A stretch of 58,266 nucleotides of DNA from Oscillospiraceae bacterium (lineage in GTDB: Bacteria > Bacillota > Clostridia > Oscillospirales > CAG-272): positions 1-58,266 of the forward strand of contig SVSM01000007.1 of the NCBI GenBank assembly GCA_015064295.1, written 5' to 3'. The notes below the pieces were generated by a model that searched no databases, was not told where the DNA came from, and was given only the letters and a program-made list of their open reading frames with translations. Shown piece after piece: positions 1-8,571 of the stretch. Within the stretch, counting starts at the first letter, position 1. The number at the start of each line of letters is the position of its first letter. Both the position numbers and the translations under genes were made by a program.

Positions 1-677
1 GTTCCGGCATCTGCAAGGTAGCCATCGTGGGCTATACCAACGCCGGCAAGTCCACCCTGCTCAACCGTCTGACCGACGCCGGCATATTGGCGGAGGATAA
101 GCTCTTTGCTACCCTGGATCCCACTACGAGAAAATTTACCCTGCCCGACGGCACCGAGGTACTGCTGGTGGACACCGTCGGCTTTATCCGCAATCTGCCC
201 CATCATTTGATCAAGGCCTTCCGTTCGACCTTGGACGAGGCAGTCTACGCCGATATTATCCTAACCATGACCGACGCCTCCGACAAGGAATGCGAGGCAC
301 AGCTCGGGGTGACCGAGAAGCTCCTCTGCGAGCTCGGCGCCGCCGACAAGCCCACGCTTTGTGTCTTCAATAAATGCGACAAGGAGGGGGAGCAGCTCCC
401 GACAGCCCCCGCCTCGGTTCCCAGAGAGAACGTCTTTTACGTCTCGGCCAAAACGGGACAGAACGTCGAAGCGCTGGTTAATCGCCTCGGCGAGCTGGTC
501 AACGAAAGCACCTCCCGCGTGACCTTTGCCGTTCCCATGGCACGGCAGGACGTGGTAGCGGGGCTCTATCGCTTTGCCCGGGTGGAGGAGGTCGCCTATG
601 AGGGTGACACGACTCTCGTGACGGCCGTCTGCGACGCCAGAGCCAAGGGGATGTTCCGGGAGTGGATCAAGGTATGA
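1..677 (+). CDS. hflX: GTPase HflX, C-terminal part (5' end outside window)
   Basis: The reading frame is open from the first bases (codons from base 3), so the ORF-track start at the GTG of base 27 is an artefact of the window edge. The visible part holds the GTPase domain: P-loop GYTNAGKST, the switch II motif DTVGF, the NKCD guanine-specificity motif and the VSAKTG motif. The P-loop followed by NRLTDAG and the later FIRNLPHHLIKAFRSTLDE segment are typical of HflX and not of Era or Der. HflX binds the 50S subunit and can split stalled or hibernating ribosomes; the N-terminal HflX-specific domain lies outside the window. The stop overlaps the next start (ATGA), so the gene is translationally coupled to yigZ. 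Confidence 0.93.
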   Translation, partial: SGICKVAIVGYTNAGKSTLLNRLTDAGILAEDKLFATLDPTTRKFTLPDGTEVLLVDTVGFIRNLPHHLIKAFRSTLDEAVYADIILTMTDASDKECEAQLGVTEKLLCELGAADKPTLCVFNKCDKEGEQLPTAPASVPRENVFYVSAKTGQNVEALVNRLGELVNESTSRVTFAVPMARQDVVAGLYRFARVEEVAYEGDTTLVTAVCDARAKGMFREWIKV

Positions 678-1291
678 AGCGGATCACGCTGGAAAAGGCC
701 GCATCGGCCGAGCTGACCGAAAGGAAGTCGGTCTTTATCGGCTATGCCTCTCCCGTCGGGAGTGAGGAGGAGGCCATCGAGTTTATCAAGGCCATCAAGA
801 AAAAGCACGCCGACGCCCGCCATAACGTCTACGCCTATATGCTGAACGGCGGCGGCATCGCCCGTTATTCCGACGACGGGGAGCCTCAGGGAACGGCAGG
901 GGTGCCGGTCCTTGACATCATCCGCAAGGGGGGCTTTTGCGACGCCGTCATCGTGGTCACGCGGTATTTCGGCGGCATCCTGCTGGGTGCCGGCGGACTG
1001 GTCCGCGCCTATTCGGCCGCCGCCCGCATGGCGGTGGAGGCGGCGGGGATCGTGACCTACGATCTCTTTACCGAATTTTCCCTCACGGTGAGCTACAACG
1101 ACCACGGCAAGCTGACCAACCTTCTGGCACAGGCCAATCCCCTGCGGGACGGCATCGATTACGCCGACGGCGTTACCCTCCGCCTCGCCCTGCCCGGGGA
1201 GGAGCTGGAGGACTTCCGAGGGAAAGCTTCGGAAATCACCGCCGGCCGTGCCGTCTTCGAGGTGACGGGGGAGCGGTTTGATAAGAGATAA
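674..1291 (+). CDS. yigZ: YigZ/IMPACT family protein (UPF0029)
   Basis: Protein of 205 aa. The ATG at 674 overlaps the hflX stop as ATGA and gives MKRITLEKAASAELTERKSVF, the usual family beginning; the GTG at 662 in the ORF track is four codons upstream and less likely. The N-terminal IMPACT domain has the family signatures around HNVYAYML, SDDGEPQGTAG and VVTRYFGGILLGAGGLVRAYS. A smaller C-terminal domain follows. In other organisms the family is linked to translation control, but the bacterial biochemical role is unsettled. Coupling to hflX, a ribosome-acting GTPase, fits a translation-related role; that is an inference. Confidence 0.9.
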   Translation: MKRITLEKAASAELTERKSVFIGYASPVGSEEEAIEFIKAIKKKHADARHNVYAYMLNGGGIARYSDDGEPQGTAGVPVLDIIRKGGFCDAVIVVTRYFGGILLGAGGLVRAYSAAARMAVEAAGIVTYDLFTEFSLTVSYNDHGKLTNLLAQANPLRDGIDYADGVTLRLALPGEELEDFRGKASEITAGRAVFEVTGERFDKR

Positions 1292-1294
1292 CGC

Positions 1295-1402
1295 ACCCCG
1301 AGGGGCTTTGCCCCTCGGGCTCCCCACAAGAAAAACTTTTTGAAAAAAAGTTTCTCTTGACTCTTCCAAAACGTTGAACGGCCCAAAACTTCGTTTTGGG
1401 CA
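1295..1402. repeat. Tri-hairpin intergenic element, locus 1 (single arm)
   Basis: One arm only, in H1-H2-H3 order. H1 is CCCGAGGGGCTTTGCCCCTCGGG at 1297-1319. H2 is an imperfect stem around AAACTTTTTGAAAAAAAGTTT at about 1326-1359. H3 is GCCCAAAACTTCGTTTTGGGC at 1381-1401. The unpaired link (CTCTTCCAAAACGTTGAACG) is a diverged form of the conserved TTCAAGAACTTTGAT stretch. H1 begins about 5 nt after the yigZ stop. No matching inverted arm is visible before dgt. Confidence 0.8.
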
Positions 1403-1454
1403 AGGCTCCTTTGATCGTGCTTTGCCGTTTCTTGCGTGGAGCGGTCCTTTATCG

Positions 1455-1490
1455 TCCTCTTACTTAAAAAGAGGAGTTTTTGCTTTTTTT
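1455..1490 (+). terminator. Probable intrinsic terminator after yigZ
   Basis: A 7-bp stem, TCCTCTT/AAGAGGA, with a short A-rich loop is followed by GTTTTTGC and a T-run. It lies beyond the repeat arm and before the dgt promoter region. Confidence 0.55.
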
Positions 1491-1509
1491 GCGTATATTA
1501 TTAAATGAT

Positions 1510-1515
1510 TATAAT
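1510..1515 (+). promoter_or_regulatory. Putative -10 box for dgt
   Basis: A TATAAT lies 28 nt before the dgt start in an AT-rich stretch. No convincing -35 is present at 17 nt; TTGCGT lies 15 nt upstream. Confidence 0.4.
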
Positions 1516-1542
1516 CTCACTTAAATTTGGGAGGTACGGCCT

Positions 1543-2529
1543 GTGACGGTAACCGAGATGATTTACGAACGAGAGCGCCAAACGCTGTCCCCCTACGCCT
1601 TTTTGAGCGAGAACACCAAGGGGCGGGACGAGCCCATCAACCCCTGCTGTCTGCGGGGAGAGTTCCAGCGTGACCGTGACCGCATCATCCACAGTAAGGC
1701 CTTTCGTCGGCTGATGCACAAGACGCAGGTCTTTCTGTCACCCGAGGCCGACCACTACCGTACCCGCCTGACCCATACCCTGGAGGTCAGTCAGGTGGCA
1801 CGGTCCATTGCCCGAGCCCTGAGCCTGAACGAGGACCTCTCCGAGGCCATCGCCCTGGGACACGATTTAGGGCACACCCCCTTCGGCCATGCCGGCGAGC
1901 GGGTGCTTCGCAAGTGCTATTCTCCCGACTTTGCCCACTATCGGCAGAGCATCCGGGTGGTGGAGAAGCTGGAAAAGCTGAACCTCACCTGGGAGGTGCG
2001 GGACGGTATCCTGTGCCATACCACGGGCGGCGCCTCGACCTTAGAGGGCCGCATCATTCTGGAGGCCGACCACATCGCCTATATCAACCACGACATTGAC
2101 GACGCCTTCCGGGGCGGCATCCTGACCCCCGCCGACGTGCCGAAGGAGCTCTTCGACCGCCTGGGGCATAGCCATGGCGAGCGCATCAATACCATGGTGA
2201 CCAGCATCATCCGTGCCAGTGAGGGCAGGGGCGATATCCAAATGGAGCCCGACGTCCGCGAGATGACCGACAAGCTCCACGCCTTCCTCTATGAGAAGGT
2301 CTACCGCAGTCCCATCGCCAAGGGCGAGGAGGGAAAGGCGGAGGCTCTCCTTGAGCGTCTTTTTGACTATTTCGTCAACCATCCCGAAAAGCTTCCCGCC
2401 GAGTATCATCCCACGGTGGAGGAGGAATCGGCCGGCCGCGCCGTCTGTGACTATATCTCCTGCATGACCGACCGTTACGCTGTCAGTCTGTATAAGAAGC
2501 TGTTCATCCCCGACCCCTGGAGGGGTTAA
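1543..2529 (+). CDS. dgt: dGTP triphosphohydrolase-like HD-domain protein
   Basis: Protein of 328 aa. The GTG at 1543 is chosen because GGGAGGT lies 7 nt upstream; the in-frame ATG at 1558 would be too far from it. The N-terminal INPCCLRGEFQRDRDRIIHSKAFRRL segment and the HD-type metal site (H78, H107-D108, H111, H116, then an Asp near residue 180) match the deoxyguanosinetriphosphate triphosphohydrolase-like family. These enzymes hydrolyse dNTPs to a deoxynucleoside and tripolyphosphate. The protein is the shorter variant common in Gram-positive bacteria. In Clostridia this gene often precedes dnaG-rpoD, as here, although an intergenic element separates them. Confidence 0.9.
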   Translation: MTVTEMIYERERQTLSPYAFLSENTKGRDEPINPCCLRGEFQRDRDRIIHSKAFRRLMHKTQVFLSPEADHYRTRLTHTLEVSQVARSIARALSLNEDLSEAIALGHDLGHTPFGHAGERVLRKCYSPDFAHYRQSIRVVEKLEKLNLTWEVRDGILCHTTGGASTLEGRIILEADHIAYINHDIDDAFRGGILTPADVPKELFDRLGHSHGERINTMVTSIIRASEGRGDIQMEPDVREMTDKLHAFLYEKVYRSPIAKGEEGKAEALLERLFDYFVNHPEKLPAEYHPTVEEESAGRAVCDYISCMTDRYAVSLYKKLFIPDPWRG

Positions 2530-2540
2530 GTAGGGGGACG

Positions 2541-2793
2541 CAGGGGCTCTGCCCCTGAACCCTGCAAGGAAACCTTTTTGGAAAAAGTTTTCCTTGACCA
2601 TTCAAAAACTTTTAACAGTCCAAAACTGCGTTTTGGACAATGGAACTTAAAAAACCATTCTATCGGTTTGTTTTATGTAACCGGTTGGGGCAGTATTTGC
2701 CCCTCTTCTCTGCCGAAAACGGAGTTTTCGGCCAGTTCTTCTTTGCTTCTTTCTTCTAAAGAAAGAAGCGGGGTCAAGGGGCAGAGCCCCTTG
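2541..2793. repeat. Tri-hairpin intergenic element, locus 2 (inverted pair, dgt/dnaG)
   Basis: The left arm (2541-2638) has H1 CAGGGGCTCTGCCCCTG at 2541, H2 at 2565-2595, the link TTCAAAAACTTTTAAC, and H3 GTCCAAAACTGCGTTTTGGAC at 2618-2638. The right arm (2712-2793) is inverted. It has H3 GCCGAAAACGGAGTTTTCGGC, then a variant hairpin GCTTCTTTC/GAAAGAAGC at 2745-2769 in place of H2, then H1 CAAGGGGCAGAGCCCCTTG at 2775-2793. An extra H1-like stem GGGGCA/TGCCCC lies in the spacer at 2687-2703. The right arm ends about 20 nt before the dnaG start. Confidence 0.9.
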
Positions 2794-2812
2794 CGTCCCC
2801 TTCGGAGTGATG

Positions 2813-4546
2813 ATGATACCGCAACAGGTGATTGAAGAAATTAAATATCGCAATGACCTGGAAGAGGTAATTGCACAGTACGTCACGCTGAAGCGTGCGG
2901 GGTCGAATCTTGTGGGATGCTGTCCCTTCCACAGCGAAAAGACGCCGTCCTTTACGGTGTTCAGCCAGACCAAGTCCTTCTACTGCTTTGGCTGCGGTGC
3001 GGGGGGCGATGTAGTGTCCTTCGTCATGCGGACCGAGAATCTTGATTACGTCGAGGCCATCCGCTTCCTTGCCAAGCGGGCGGGCATCGAGATCGAGGAG
3101 GAAGAGCGCGACAACCGAACCGGCGTCAAGCGGGAGCGCATCCTGGCCATGAATCGGGATGCGGCACGGTTCTTCCACGAGAACCTGAAAACCAGCCCCG
3201 AGGCGCAGGCGTATCTTGCCAAGCGCGGGCTGTCCACGGCGCTTGTCAAGCACTTCGGCATCGGCTACGCCCCCAACGATTTTCAGGCGTTGACGAAGCA
3301 TCTCACGGCGAAGGGCTACCGCCCCGACGAGATGAAGGCGGCCTTCCTCTGCTCCATCAGCCAAAAGAACGGCCGCAGCTACGATATTTTCCGCAATCGG
3401 ATCATGTTTCCGGTCATCGACGTCAAGGGCGACATCGTAGCCTTTGGCGGCCGCACCATCGGACAGGACCAAAACGAGGCCAAATACATCAACTCCTCGG
3501 ACACCCCGGTGTTCAACAAGCGAAGGAATCTGTTTGCCCTGAACTTTGCCAAGTCGGAATGTGCCGAGCAGCTGATCCTCTGCGAGGGATACATGGACGT
3601 GGTGGCTCTGCATGGGGCGGGCTTTACCAACGCGGTGGCCTCCTGCGGCACGGCCCTGACCCCCGACCAGGCACGGCTTATGAAGCGCTACACCAAGTCG
3701 GTCATCATCTCCTTCGACGCCGACGAGGCGGGCCAGCGGGCCGCTGATAAGGCCTTCGGCCTTCTCGGGGACGCGGGGCTGGAGACACGGCTTCTGAAGG
3801 TAGAGGACGCCAAGGACCCCGACGAGTACATAAAGAAATTCGGCAAAGAGGGCTTTTCCCGTCTTCTGAATCGAAGCCGAAGCCGCTTTGATTTCAAATT
3901 CTCGGGCATCCTGGCCAAATACGACATCACCCGCCCCGAGGAGCGCGTCAAGGCCGCCTCGGAGGCCGCCGACTTCCTGTCAAGGATCTGGTCGGAGGTG
4001 GAGCGTGACGTCTACGCGCGGCAGGTGGCGGACAAGCTGGAGATCCCCCTTGACAGTCTGAAAAACGACGTAAAGCGCAAGATCGCCAAACGGGACAAGG
4101 AAGAAAAGAAGGAACGGAACCGCGAGGTGATCCGAGCTACCGAGGGCTACGGCGACCGCGTCAACCCCGACCGCCTGAAGCATTTGGGAGCGGCCAGCGC
4201 CGAGGACACCGTCCTCGGTATCCTGACCCTGTATCCCGAGCTGATCCCCGAGACGGTAGAAACGGTGGGGCTGACAGAGGAGGACTTCGTTACGGCCTTT
4301 AACCGGAGAGTCTACGGGAAGATGGTCGCACTGGGATCCGGCTTCGACACGGCGCTGCTGGGAGAGGACTTCACCCAAGAGGAGATCTCCCGCATCGTGC
4401 AAAACACCGTCTCCCGCCAAGGGCTGACGCAAAACGGCATGACCGTCATCGCCGAGTGCGCCGCAAAGCTGCGGCAGGGACGGGTGCGGCAGTCGCTGTC
4501 CCTGGAAGATCTGATCGCCAGCAAACGAATCAAAAAACAGGATTGA
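2813..4546 (+). CDS. dnaG: DNA primase
   Basis: About 577 aa. The start is preceded by GTGATGATG, so GTG 2807, ATG 2810 and ATG 2813 are all possible. ATG 2813 is favoured because GGAG at 2804-2807 is then 5 nt away. The N-terminal CHC2 zinc finger is seen (CPFHSEKTPSF, then YCFGCGAGGD). The catalytic TOPRIM core carries CEGYMDVVAL and SFDADEAGQRA. A helical C-terminal region, which in the family binds the DnaB helicase, follows. The enzyme makes RNA primers at the replication fork. It is followed 20 nt later by rpoD, the classic macromolecular-synthesis pair. The leader of this gene is largely the repeat arm of locus 2. Confidence 0.96.
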   Translation: MIPQQVIEEIKYRNDLEEVIAQYVTLKRAGSNLVGCCPFHSEKTPSFTVFSQTKSFYCFGCGAGGDVVSFVMRTENLDYVEAIRFLAKRAGIEIEEEERDNRTGVKRERILAMNRDAARFFHENLKTSPEAQAYLAKRGLSTALVKHFGIGYAPNDFQALTKHLTAKGYRPDEMKAAFLCSISQKNGRSYDIFRNRIMFPVIDVKGDIVAFGGRTIGQDQNEAKYINSSDTPVFNKRRNLFALNFAKSECAEQLILCEGYMDVVALHGAGFTNAVASCGTALTPDQARLMKRYTKSVIISFDADEAGQRAADKAFGLLGDAGLETRLLKVEDAKDPDEYIKKFGKEGFSRLLNRSRSRFDFKFSGILAKYDITRPEERVKAASEAADFLSRIWSEVERDVYARQVADKLEIPLDSLKNDVKRKIAKRDKEEKKERNREVIRATEGYGDRVNPDRLKHLGAASAEDTVLGILTLYPELIPETVETVGLTEEDFVTAFNRRVYGKMVALGSGFDTALLGEDFTQEEISRIVQNTVSRQGLTQNGMTVIAECAAKLRQGRVRQSLSLEDLIASKRIKKQD

Positions 4547-4566
4547 GATAAAGAAAGGCAACGGAA

Positions 4567-5661
4567 ATGAACGGAGAAAAGAAATTTGACGTAAGCGAGC
4601 TGATTGAGAGAGGCAAGGCAAAGGGATCCCTGTCCAACAGCGAGATCATGGAAGCCATCGAGGACGTGGACTACGACATCGAACAGATCGAAAAGCTGTA
4701 CGACACCCTGGAGGGCATGGGCATTGAGATCACGGGGTATATGGACACCCCCGAGTTTGCCGCCATCGAGAACGACGTGGAGCGCTACGAGAGTGCCGAG
4801 GACATGGAAAAGATGCTGGCCCAGGAGGGGCTTGCCATTGACGACCCCGTCCGTATGTACCTCAAGGAGATCGGCACGGTATCGCTTTTGGATTCTGACC
4901 GCGAGCTGATGCTGGCGGAGCGCATGGCCGAGGGCGATCGGGAGGCCAAGGACGAGCTGGTGAAGGCCAACCTGCGTCTGGTGGTCAGCATTGCCAAGCG
5001 CTACGTGGGCAAAGGAATGTTCTTCCTTGACCTCATCCAGGAGGGCAACCTGGGCCTGATGAAGGCGGTGGAAAAGTTTGACTACCGCAAGGGCTATAAG
5101 TTCTCCACCTACGCCACCTGGTGGATCCGCCAGGCCATCACCCGTGCCATTGCCGATCAGGCGAGAACCATCCGTATTCCCGTCCATATGGTGGAAACCA
5201 TCCATAAGGTCTCCCGCATCCAGCGTCAGCTGCTGCAGGAGCTGGGGCACGAGGCCACCGCCGAGGAGGTGGCGGAGCAAATGGGCATGAGCGCCGATAA
5301 GGTAAGAGAGATCATGAAGGTCTCCCAGGACCCCGTCTCCCTGGAAATGCCCATCGGTGAGGAGGAGGACAGTCACCTGGGCGACTTTATTGAGGATGAC
5401 TCCAACCCCGCTCCCGCCGAGGCCGCCGCACAGCGGCTGTTGAGCGAGCAGCTCAACGAGGTGCTGCATACCCTTACCCCCCGAGAGGAGCAGGTGCTGA
5501 AGCTCCGCTTCGGTCTGATGGACGGCCGTCCCCGTACGCTGGAGGAGGTCGGTAAGGAGTTCCACATTACCCGAGAGCGTATCCGTCAGATCGAGGCCAA
5601 GGCCCTCCGTAAGCTCCGCCACCCCAGCCGTTCCAAGCGTCTGAAGGACTATTTGGACTGA
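4567..5661 (+). CDS. rpoD: Primary sigma factor (SigA/RpoD)
   Basis: Protein of 364 aa with GAAAGG upstream of the ATG. Region 1.2 is seen as [12 protein letters not shown]. Regions 2.1-2.4 include [27 protein letters not shown] and the -10-reading helix [10 protein letters not shown]. Region 4.2 ([20 protein letters not shown]) is the -35-reading helix-turn-helix. Length and order match the vegetative sigma factor of Firmicutes. It directs RNA polymerase to the TTGACA-17-TATAAT promoters that are abundant in this window. It forms an operon with dnaG. Confidence 0.97.
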   Translation: MNGEKKFDVSELIERGKAKGSLSNSEIMEAIEDVDYDIEQIEKLYDTLEGMGIEITGYMDTPEFAAIENDVERYESAEDMEKMLAQEGLAIDDPVRMYLKEIGTVSLLDSDRELMLAERMAEGDREAKDELVKANLRLVVSIAKRYVGKGMFFLDLIQEGNLGLMKAVEKFDYRKGYKFSTYATWWIRQAITRAIADQARTIRIPVHMVETIHKVSRIQRQLLQELGHEATAEEVAEQMGMSADKVREIMKVSQDPVSLEMPIGEEEDSHLGDFIEDDSNPAPAEAAAQRLLSEQLNEVLHTLTPREEQVLKLRFGLMDGRPRTLEEVGKEFHITRERIRQIEAKALRKLRHPSRSKRLKDYLD

Positions 5662-5764
5662 TCTTCTTTTAGATCAATTCCATAAAAATCCAACGCTGAT
5701 TTTAGCGATAACGACGATTTGTATGGGCGTCATGCCCAATCGACGGAAATGGATTTTGTTGGAT

Positions 5765-5793
5765 GTGCTCAAAAAGCACGGCCGTTTGAGCAC
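5765..5793 (+). terminator. Hairpin after rpoD, possible weak terminator
   Basis: A perfect 9-bp stem, GTGCTCAAA/TTTGAGCAC, with an 11-nt loop lies about 100 nt after the rpoD stop. It is followed by A-rich, not T-rich, sequence, so termination is uncertain. The rest of 5662-5843 shows only a small CGCT/AGCG hairpin. Confidence 0.35.
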
Positions 5794-5843
5794 AAAAGGA
5801 AGCGAACCGTCTTCAAGGTTTTCCCTTCGTTCATAAAATGAAC

Positions 5844-5877
5844 TTGACAGAAGCCGTATCTTAGTGTAAAATATAAT
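5844..5877 (+). promoter_or_regulatory. Sigma-A promoter for the solute-binding lipoprotein
   Basis: TTGACA at 5844 is followed after 17 nt by TAAAAT at 5867. An overlapping TATAAT sits at 5872. The start codon is about 56 nt downstream. Confidence 0.75.
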
Positions 5878-5932
5878 TTGTTTAATGATACAGAGTGGGG
5901 CGGTATGCCCTGCTATCCCCAGGAGGAATCCC

Positions 5933-7750
5933 ATGAAAAAGAGACTTTTGTGTTTTCTTGTCGCCGTTCTCTGCCTTCTTCCGATGGCCCTGACCGGCTG
6001 CAGTGACGAGGAAGTAGAGGACACGGGCGGAAAGAAGCCCCTGACGCTGACGCTGTACGGCATCACCGGTGAATCCACCACCAAGGAGGCCATCAAGCTG
6101 GTGGAGAAGGAGCTGAACGTCTATACCGAGGGCAAGCTGAACACCCACATCGTGCTGAAGCTCTACCCCGAGGACGAGTATTATCAGGTCCTGGACGCCA
6201 AGATCGCCGAGATCGAGCGCATCAAGGCCGGCAAGGACGATGAGATTCTCGACGAGACGACGGCACCGGAAACCGACGCCGAGACCTACGAGGAAAACGG
6301 CGCCACCAAGGTCGTCTATCCCGACGTCAAGGACACCCAGATGGACATTTTCATGGTGCAGGGTGCCACCAATCTGAACAAGTATAAGAACGGCGGGTAC
6401 CTGAACGGCCTTAACACGGCCCTGACCGGTACCGGCAAGCTGCTGAGCACCTACATTTCCCAGAAGGTTCTGGCAACCGCCACCCTGGGCGGCAGAGGTC
6501 AAGCTAACGGTCTGGTGGATAAGGGTACGGTGTACGGTATCCCCAACAATACCGTTTCGGGCGAATATACCTATCTCCTGGTCAACAAGGAGCTTGCCTC
6601 CAAGTACTACTATTCGGCTAACGACGTCAAGACCTTGGATACCCTGGCCTACTTCCTTGAGGACGCCGCCAAGCATTCCGATTACGTCACGTTGTATAAC
6701 GAGCCGGTTCTCATGGCGGAGCCCCTGATGGACAGCATCCCGCTGATCGGCTGCATCATGACCAACGAGCACACCGCCTTCAACCGCGAGGCGCCCCGTA
6801 ATATGCTGAATCTGCTGGCTTTTGCCGACCATTACAGTACGGTGGCCCAGTTCCGCAAGCAGAACTATATCACCGACGGCGACTATTATCAGATGCCGGA
6901 GGACAAGAAGGTAGCGGCCGCCTTCATTAAGGGTAACGCCGCTCTTCCCGAGCAGTATGAGGACGAATACTTCGTGATTCCTTACGCCATGCCGGTTGCG
7001 AGTGCCGACGACTACCCCGGCACTATGTTCTGCATCAGCTCCTTCACCGGCAGCGCGGATCGCTGCATGGAGGTTATTAAGACCATTCAGACGGTGTCCT
7101 CCTTCCGCAACACCTTCCAGTACGGTGTAGAGGGCGTTCACTACGAGGTCGAGGAATTCACCGGCATCATCAACATTCTGAACGACGATTATTCCATGGA
7201 TCCCGCCGACACCGGTAACCTCTTCCTGCTCACGCCCAACAACCGCATGAGCAAGGCTGAGCTGGCGCTGGCCGCCAACGACTGGGCCCTTGGCAAGCAG
7301 CAGTATCGCGATACCGTTGTCAGCCCGTATTGCGTATTTGATTTCCGCATCATCACCGCGGATAACTATAAGACGCAGTCCTACGTTTACAAGGAGATGT
7401 ACGAGGAAGCTCTGGCAGAGGCCAAGGCACAAGCCAAGGCAGAGGGCAAGAAGTTCGATGCCTCCAAGTTTGAGTTTGACGCTGCCTACCCGCAGACCTA
7501 CACCGACGAGATCCTTGCGGGATTGGAGACGGTAACCGCCTCCTTCGTGGAGCGCCTGCAAAACTTTAAGGAATACAAGGATGAGGACGGCAACCTCGTG
7601 ACTATGAAGGACTTCCTCAAGATCCTGTATAAGGAGATGAGCGCTGACGACAGCTATAAGATGTTCAGCGATCAGAAGAACCCCGATTCTCCTCTTTCCC
7701 AGTACGTGAAGTGGTACGCCACCTACGGCCCTGTGATCGCAGGGGGCTAA
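5933..7750 (+). CDS. Extracellular solute-binding lipoprotein (orphan)
   Basis: 605 aa from the ATG at 5933, which has AGGAGG in front; the longer ORF start at 5885 adds 16 residues before the signal peptide. The N-terminus is a lipoprotein signal (MKKRLLCFLVAVLC, lipobox LTGC). The mature protein starts with LTLTLYGITGESTTKEAIK, resembling family-1 type ABC solute-binding proteins, and is long for that class. It should be anchored outside the cell membrane and bind a sugar or oligosaccharide-like ligand; the ligand is a guess. No permease or ATPase gene is adjacent, and it has its own promoter and terminator, so its partner must be encoded elsewhere. Confidence 0.72.
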   Translation: MKKRLLCFLVAVLCLLPMALTGCSDEEVEDTGGKKPLTLTLYGITGESTTKEAIKLVEKELNVYTEGKLNTHIVLKLYPEDEYYQVLDAKIAEIERIKAGKDDEILDETTAPETDAETYEENGATKVVYPDVKDTQMDIFMVQGATNLNKYKNGGYLNGLNTALTGTGKLLSTYISQKVLATATLGGRGQANGLVDKGTVYGIPNNTVSGEYTYLLVNKELASKYYYSANDVKTLDTLAYFLEDAAKHSDYVTLYNEPVLMAEPLMDSIPLIGCIMTNEHTAFNREAPRNMLNLLAFADHYSTVAQFRKQNYITDGDYYQMPEDKKVAAAFIKGNAALPEQYEDEYFVIPYAMPVASADDYPGTMFCISSFTGSADRCMEVIKTIQTVSSFRNTFQYGVEGVHYEVEEFTGIINILNDDYSMDPADTGNLFLLTPNNRMSKAELALAANDWALGKQQYRDTVVSPYCVFDFRIITADNYKTQSYVYKEMYEEALAEAKAQAKAEGKKFDASKFEFDAAYPQTYTDEILAGLETVTASFVERLQNFKEYKDEDGNLVTMKDFLKILYKEMSADDSYKMFSDQKNPDSPLSQYVKWYATYGPVIAGG

Positions 7751-7761
7751 CCGACAAAAGA

Positions 7762-7797
7762 AAAGGGCCCGAAGCCGACGGCTTCGGGCCCTTTTTG
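7762..7797 (+). terminator. Strong intrinsic terminator
   Basis: Stem AAAGGGCCCGAAGCC / GGCTTCGGGCCCTTT with a 3-nt loop runs into TTTTTG just after the lipoprotein stop. Confidence 0.92.
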
Positions 7798-7829
7798 TTA
7801 TCCGTGGGGATAAAAATTTTCGCTTTTTC

Positions 7830-7858
7830 TTGACAGGGGGAGAAAAAATGGCTATACT
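7830..7858 (+). promoter_or_regulatory. Sigma-A promoter for rubrerythrin
   Basis: TTGACA at 7830, 17-nt spacer, TATACT at 7853. The start codon is 36 nt further on. No clear PerR box is visible. Confidence 0.8.
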
Positions 7859-7893
7859 GTAAGTAAATACTACCTTTTGAAAGGATCACCGTT

Positions 7894-8430
7894 ATGAAGG
7901 AACTGAAGGGCACCAAGACCGAAGCCAACCTCCTTGCCGCATTGGCAGGGGAGAGCGTGGCCAGAAATAAGTACACCTATTTTGCCAGCGCCGCCAAGAA
8001 GGAGGGCTACGAGCAGATCGCCGCCATCTTCCAGAAGACGGCCGACAACGAGAAGGAGCACGCCAAGATGTGGTTCAAGGCGCTGGGAGAGCTGGGCAAT
8101 ACCGCCGAGAATCTGAAGAGCGCCGCTGAAGGCGAAAATTACGAATGGACCGATATGTACGCCACCTTTGCCAAGGAGGCAGAGGAGGAGGGCTTCACCG
8201 AGCTGGCGGCCAAGTTCCGCATGGTGGCCCAGGTGGAAAAGGCCCACGAGGAGCGCTACCGTGCCCTTCTCCGCAACGTGGAGATGCAGAAGGTCTTCGA
8301 AAAGACCGAGGAGACCATGTGGGAGTGCCGTAACTGCGGCCATCTCGTTATGGGCAAGAAGGCCCCCGAGATCTGCCCCGTTTGCGCGCATCCTCAGAGC
8401 TACTTCGAGGTCAGAGCCGAGAACTATTAA
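7894..8430 (+). CDS. rbr: Rubrerythrin
   Basis: Protein of 178 aa. The N-terminal ferritin-like four-helix domain carries the diiron ligands (E20, E53-x-x-H56, further Glu in the 85-100 region, E115-x-x-H118). The C-terminal rubredoxin-like domain has C145-x-x-C148 and C161-x-x-C164 (CRNCGH...CPVCAHP). Rubrerythrins reduce hydrogen peroxide in the cytoplasm of anaerobes using electrons delivered through rubredoxin-type centres. Here the gene is monocistronic, with its own promoter and terminator, and supports an anaerobic lifestyle. Confidence 0.96.
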   Translation: MKELKGTKTEANLLAALAGESVARNKYTYFASAAKKEGYEQIAAIFQKTADNEKEHAKMWFKALGELGNTAENLKSAAEGENYEWTDMYATFAKEAEEEGFTELAAKFRMVAQVEKAHEERYRALLRNVEMQKVFEKTEETMWECRNCGHLVMGKKAPEICPVCAHPQSYFEVRAENY

Positions 8431-8435
8431 AAAAC

Positions 8436-8470
8436 AAAAAGGAATCGGGGCCCACGCCCCGATTCCTTTT
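8436..8470 (+). terminator. Intrinsic terminator after rubrerythrin
   Basis: Stem AAAAGGAATCGGGGC / GCCCCGATTCCTTTT with a CCAC loop, ending in a T-run. Confidence 0.9.
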
Positions 8471-8571
8471 GCCGTGTTGGCACGGAGCCGGGCCGAAAAC
8501 GGCAAAAGCCGTTGAAGAGAGAGCCGCCCGTGCCATCTGTGGCAAATTCCAAATCGAAAGAAGGAAAAGCG

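Noticed and set aside
2578-2835. 85-aa ORF over repeat locus 2
   Set aside because: It translates the hairpins of the repeat element; no ribosome-binding site or homology.
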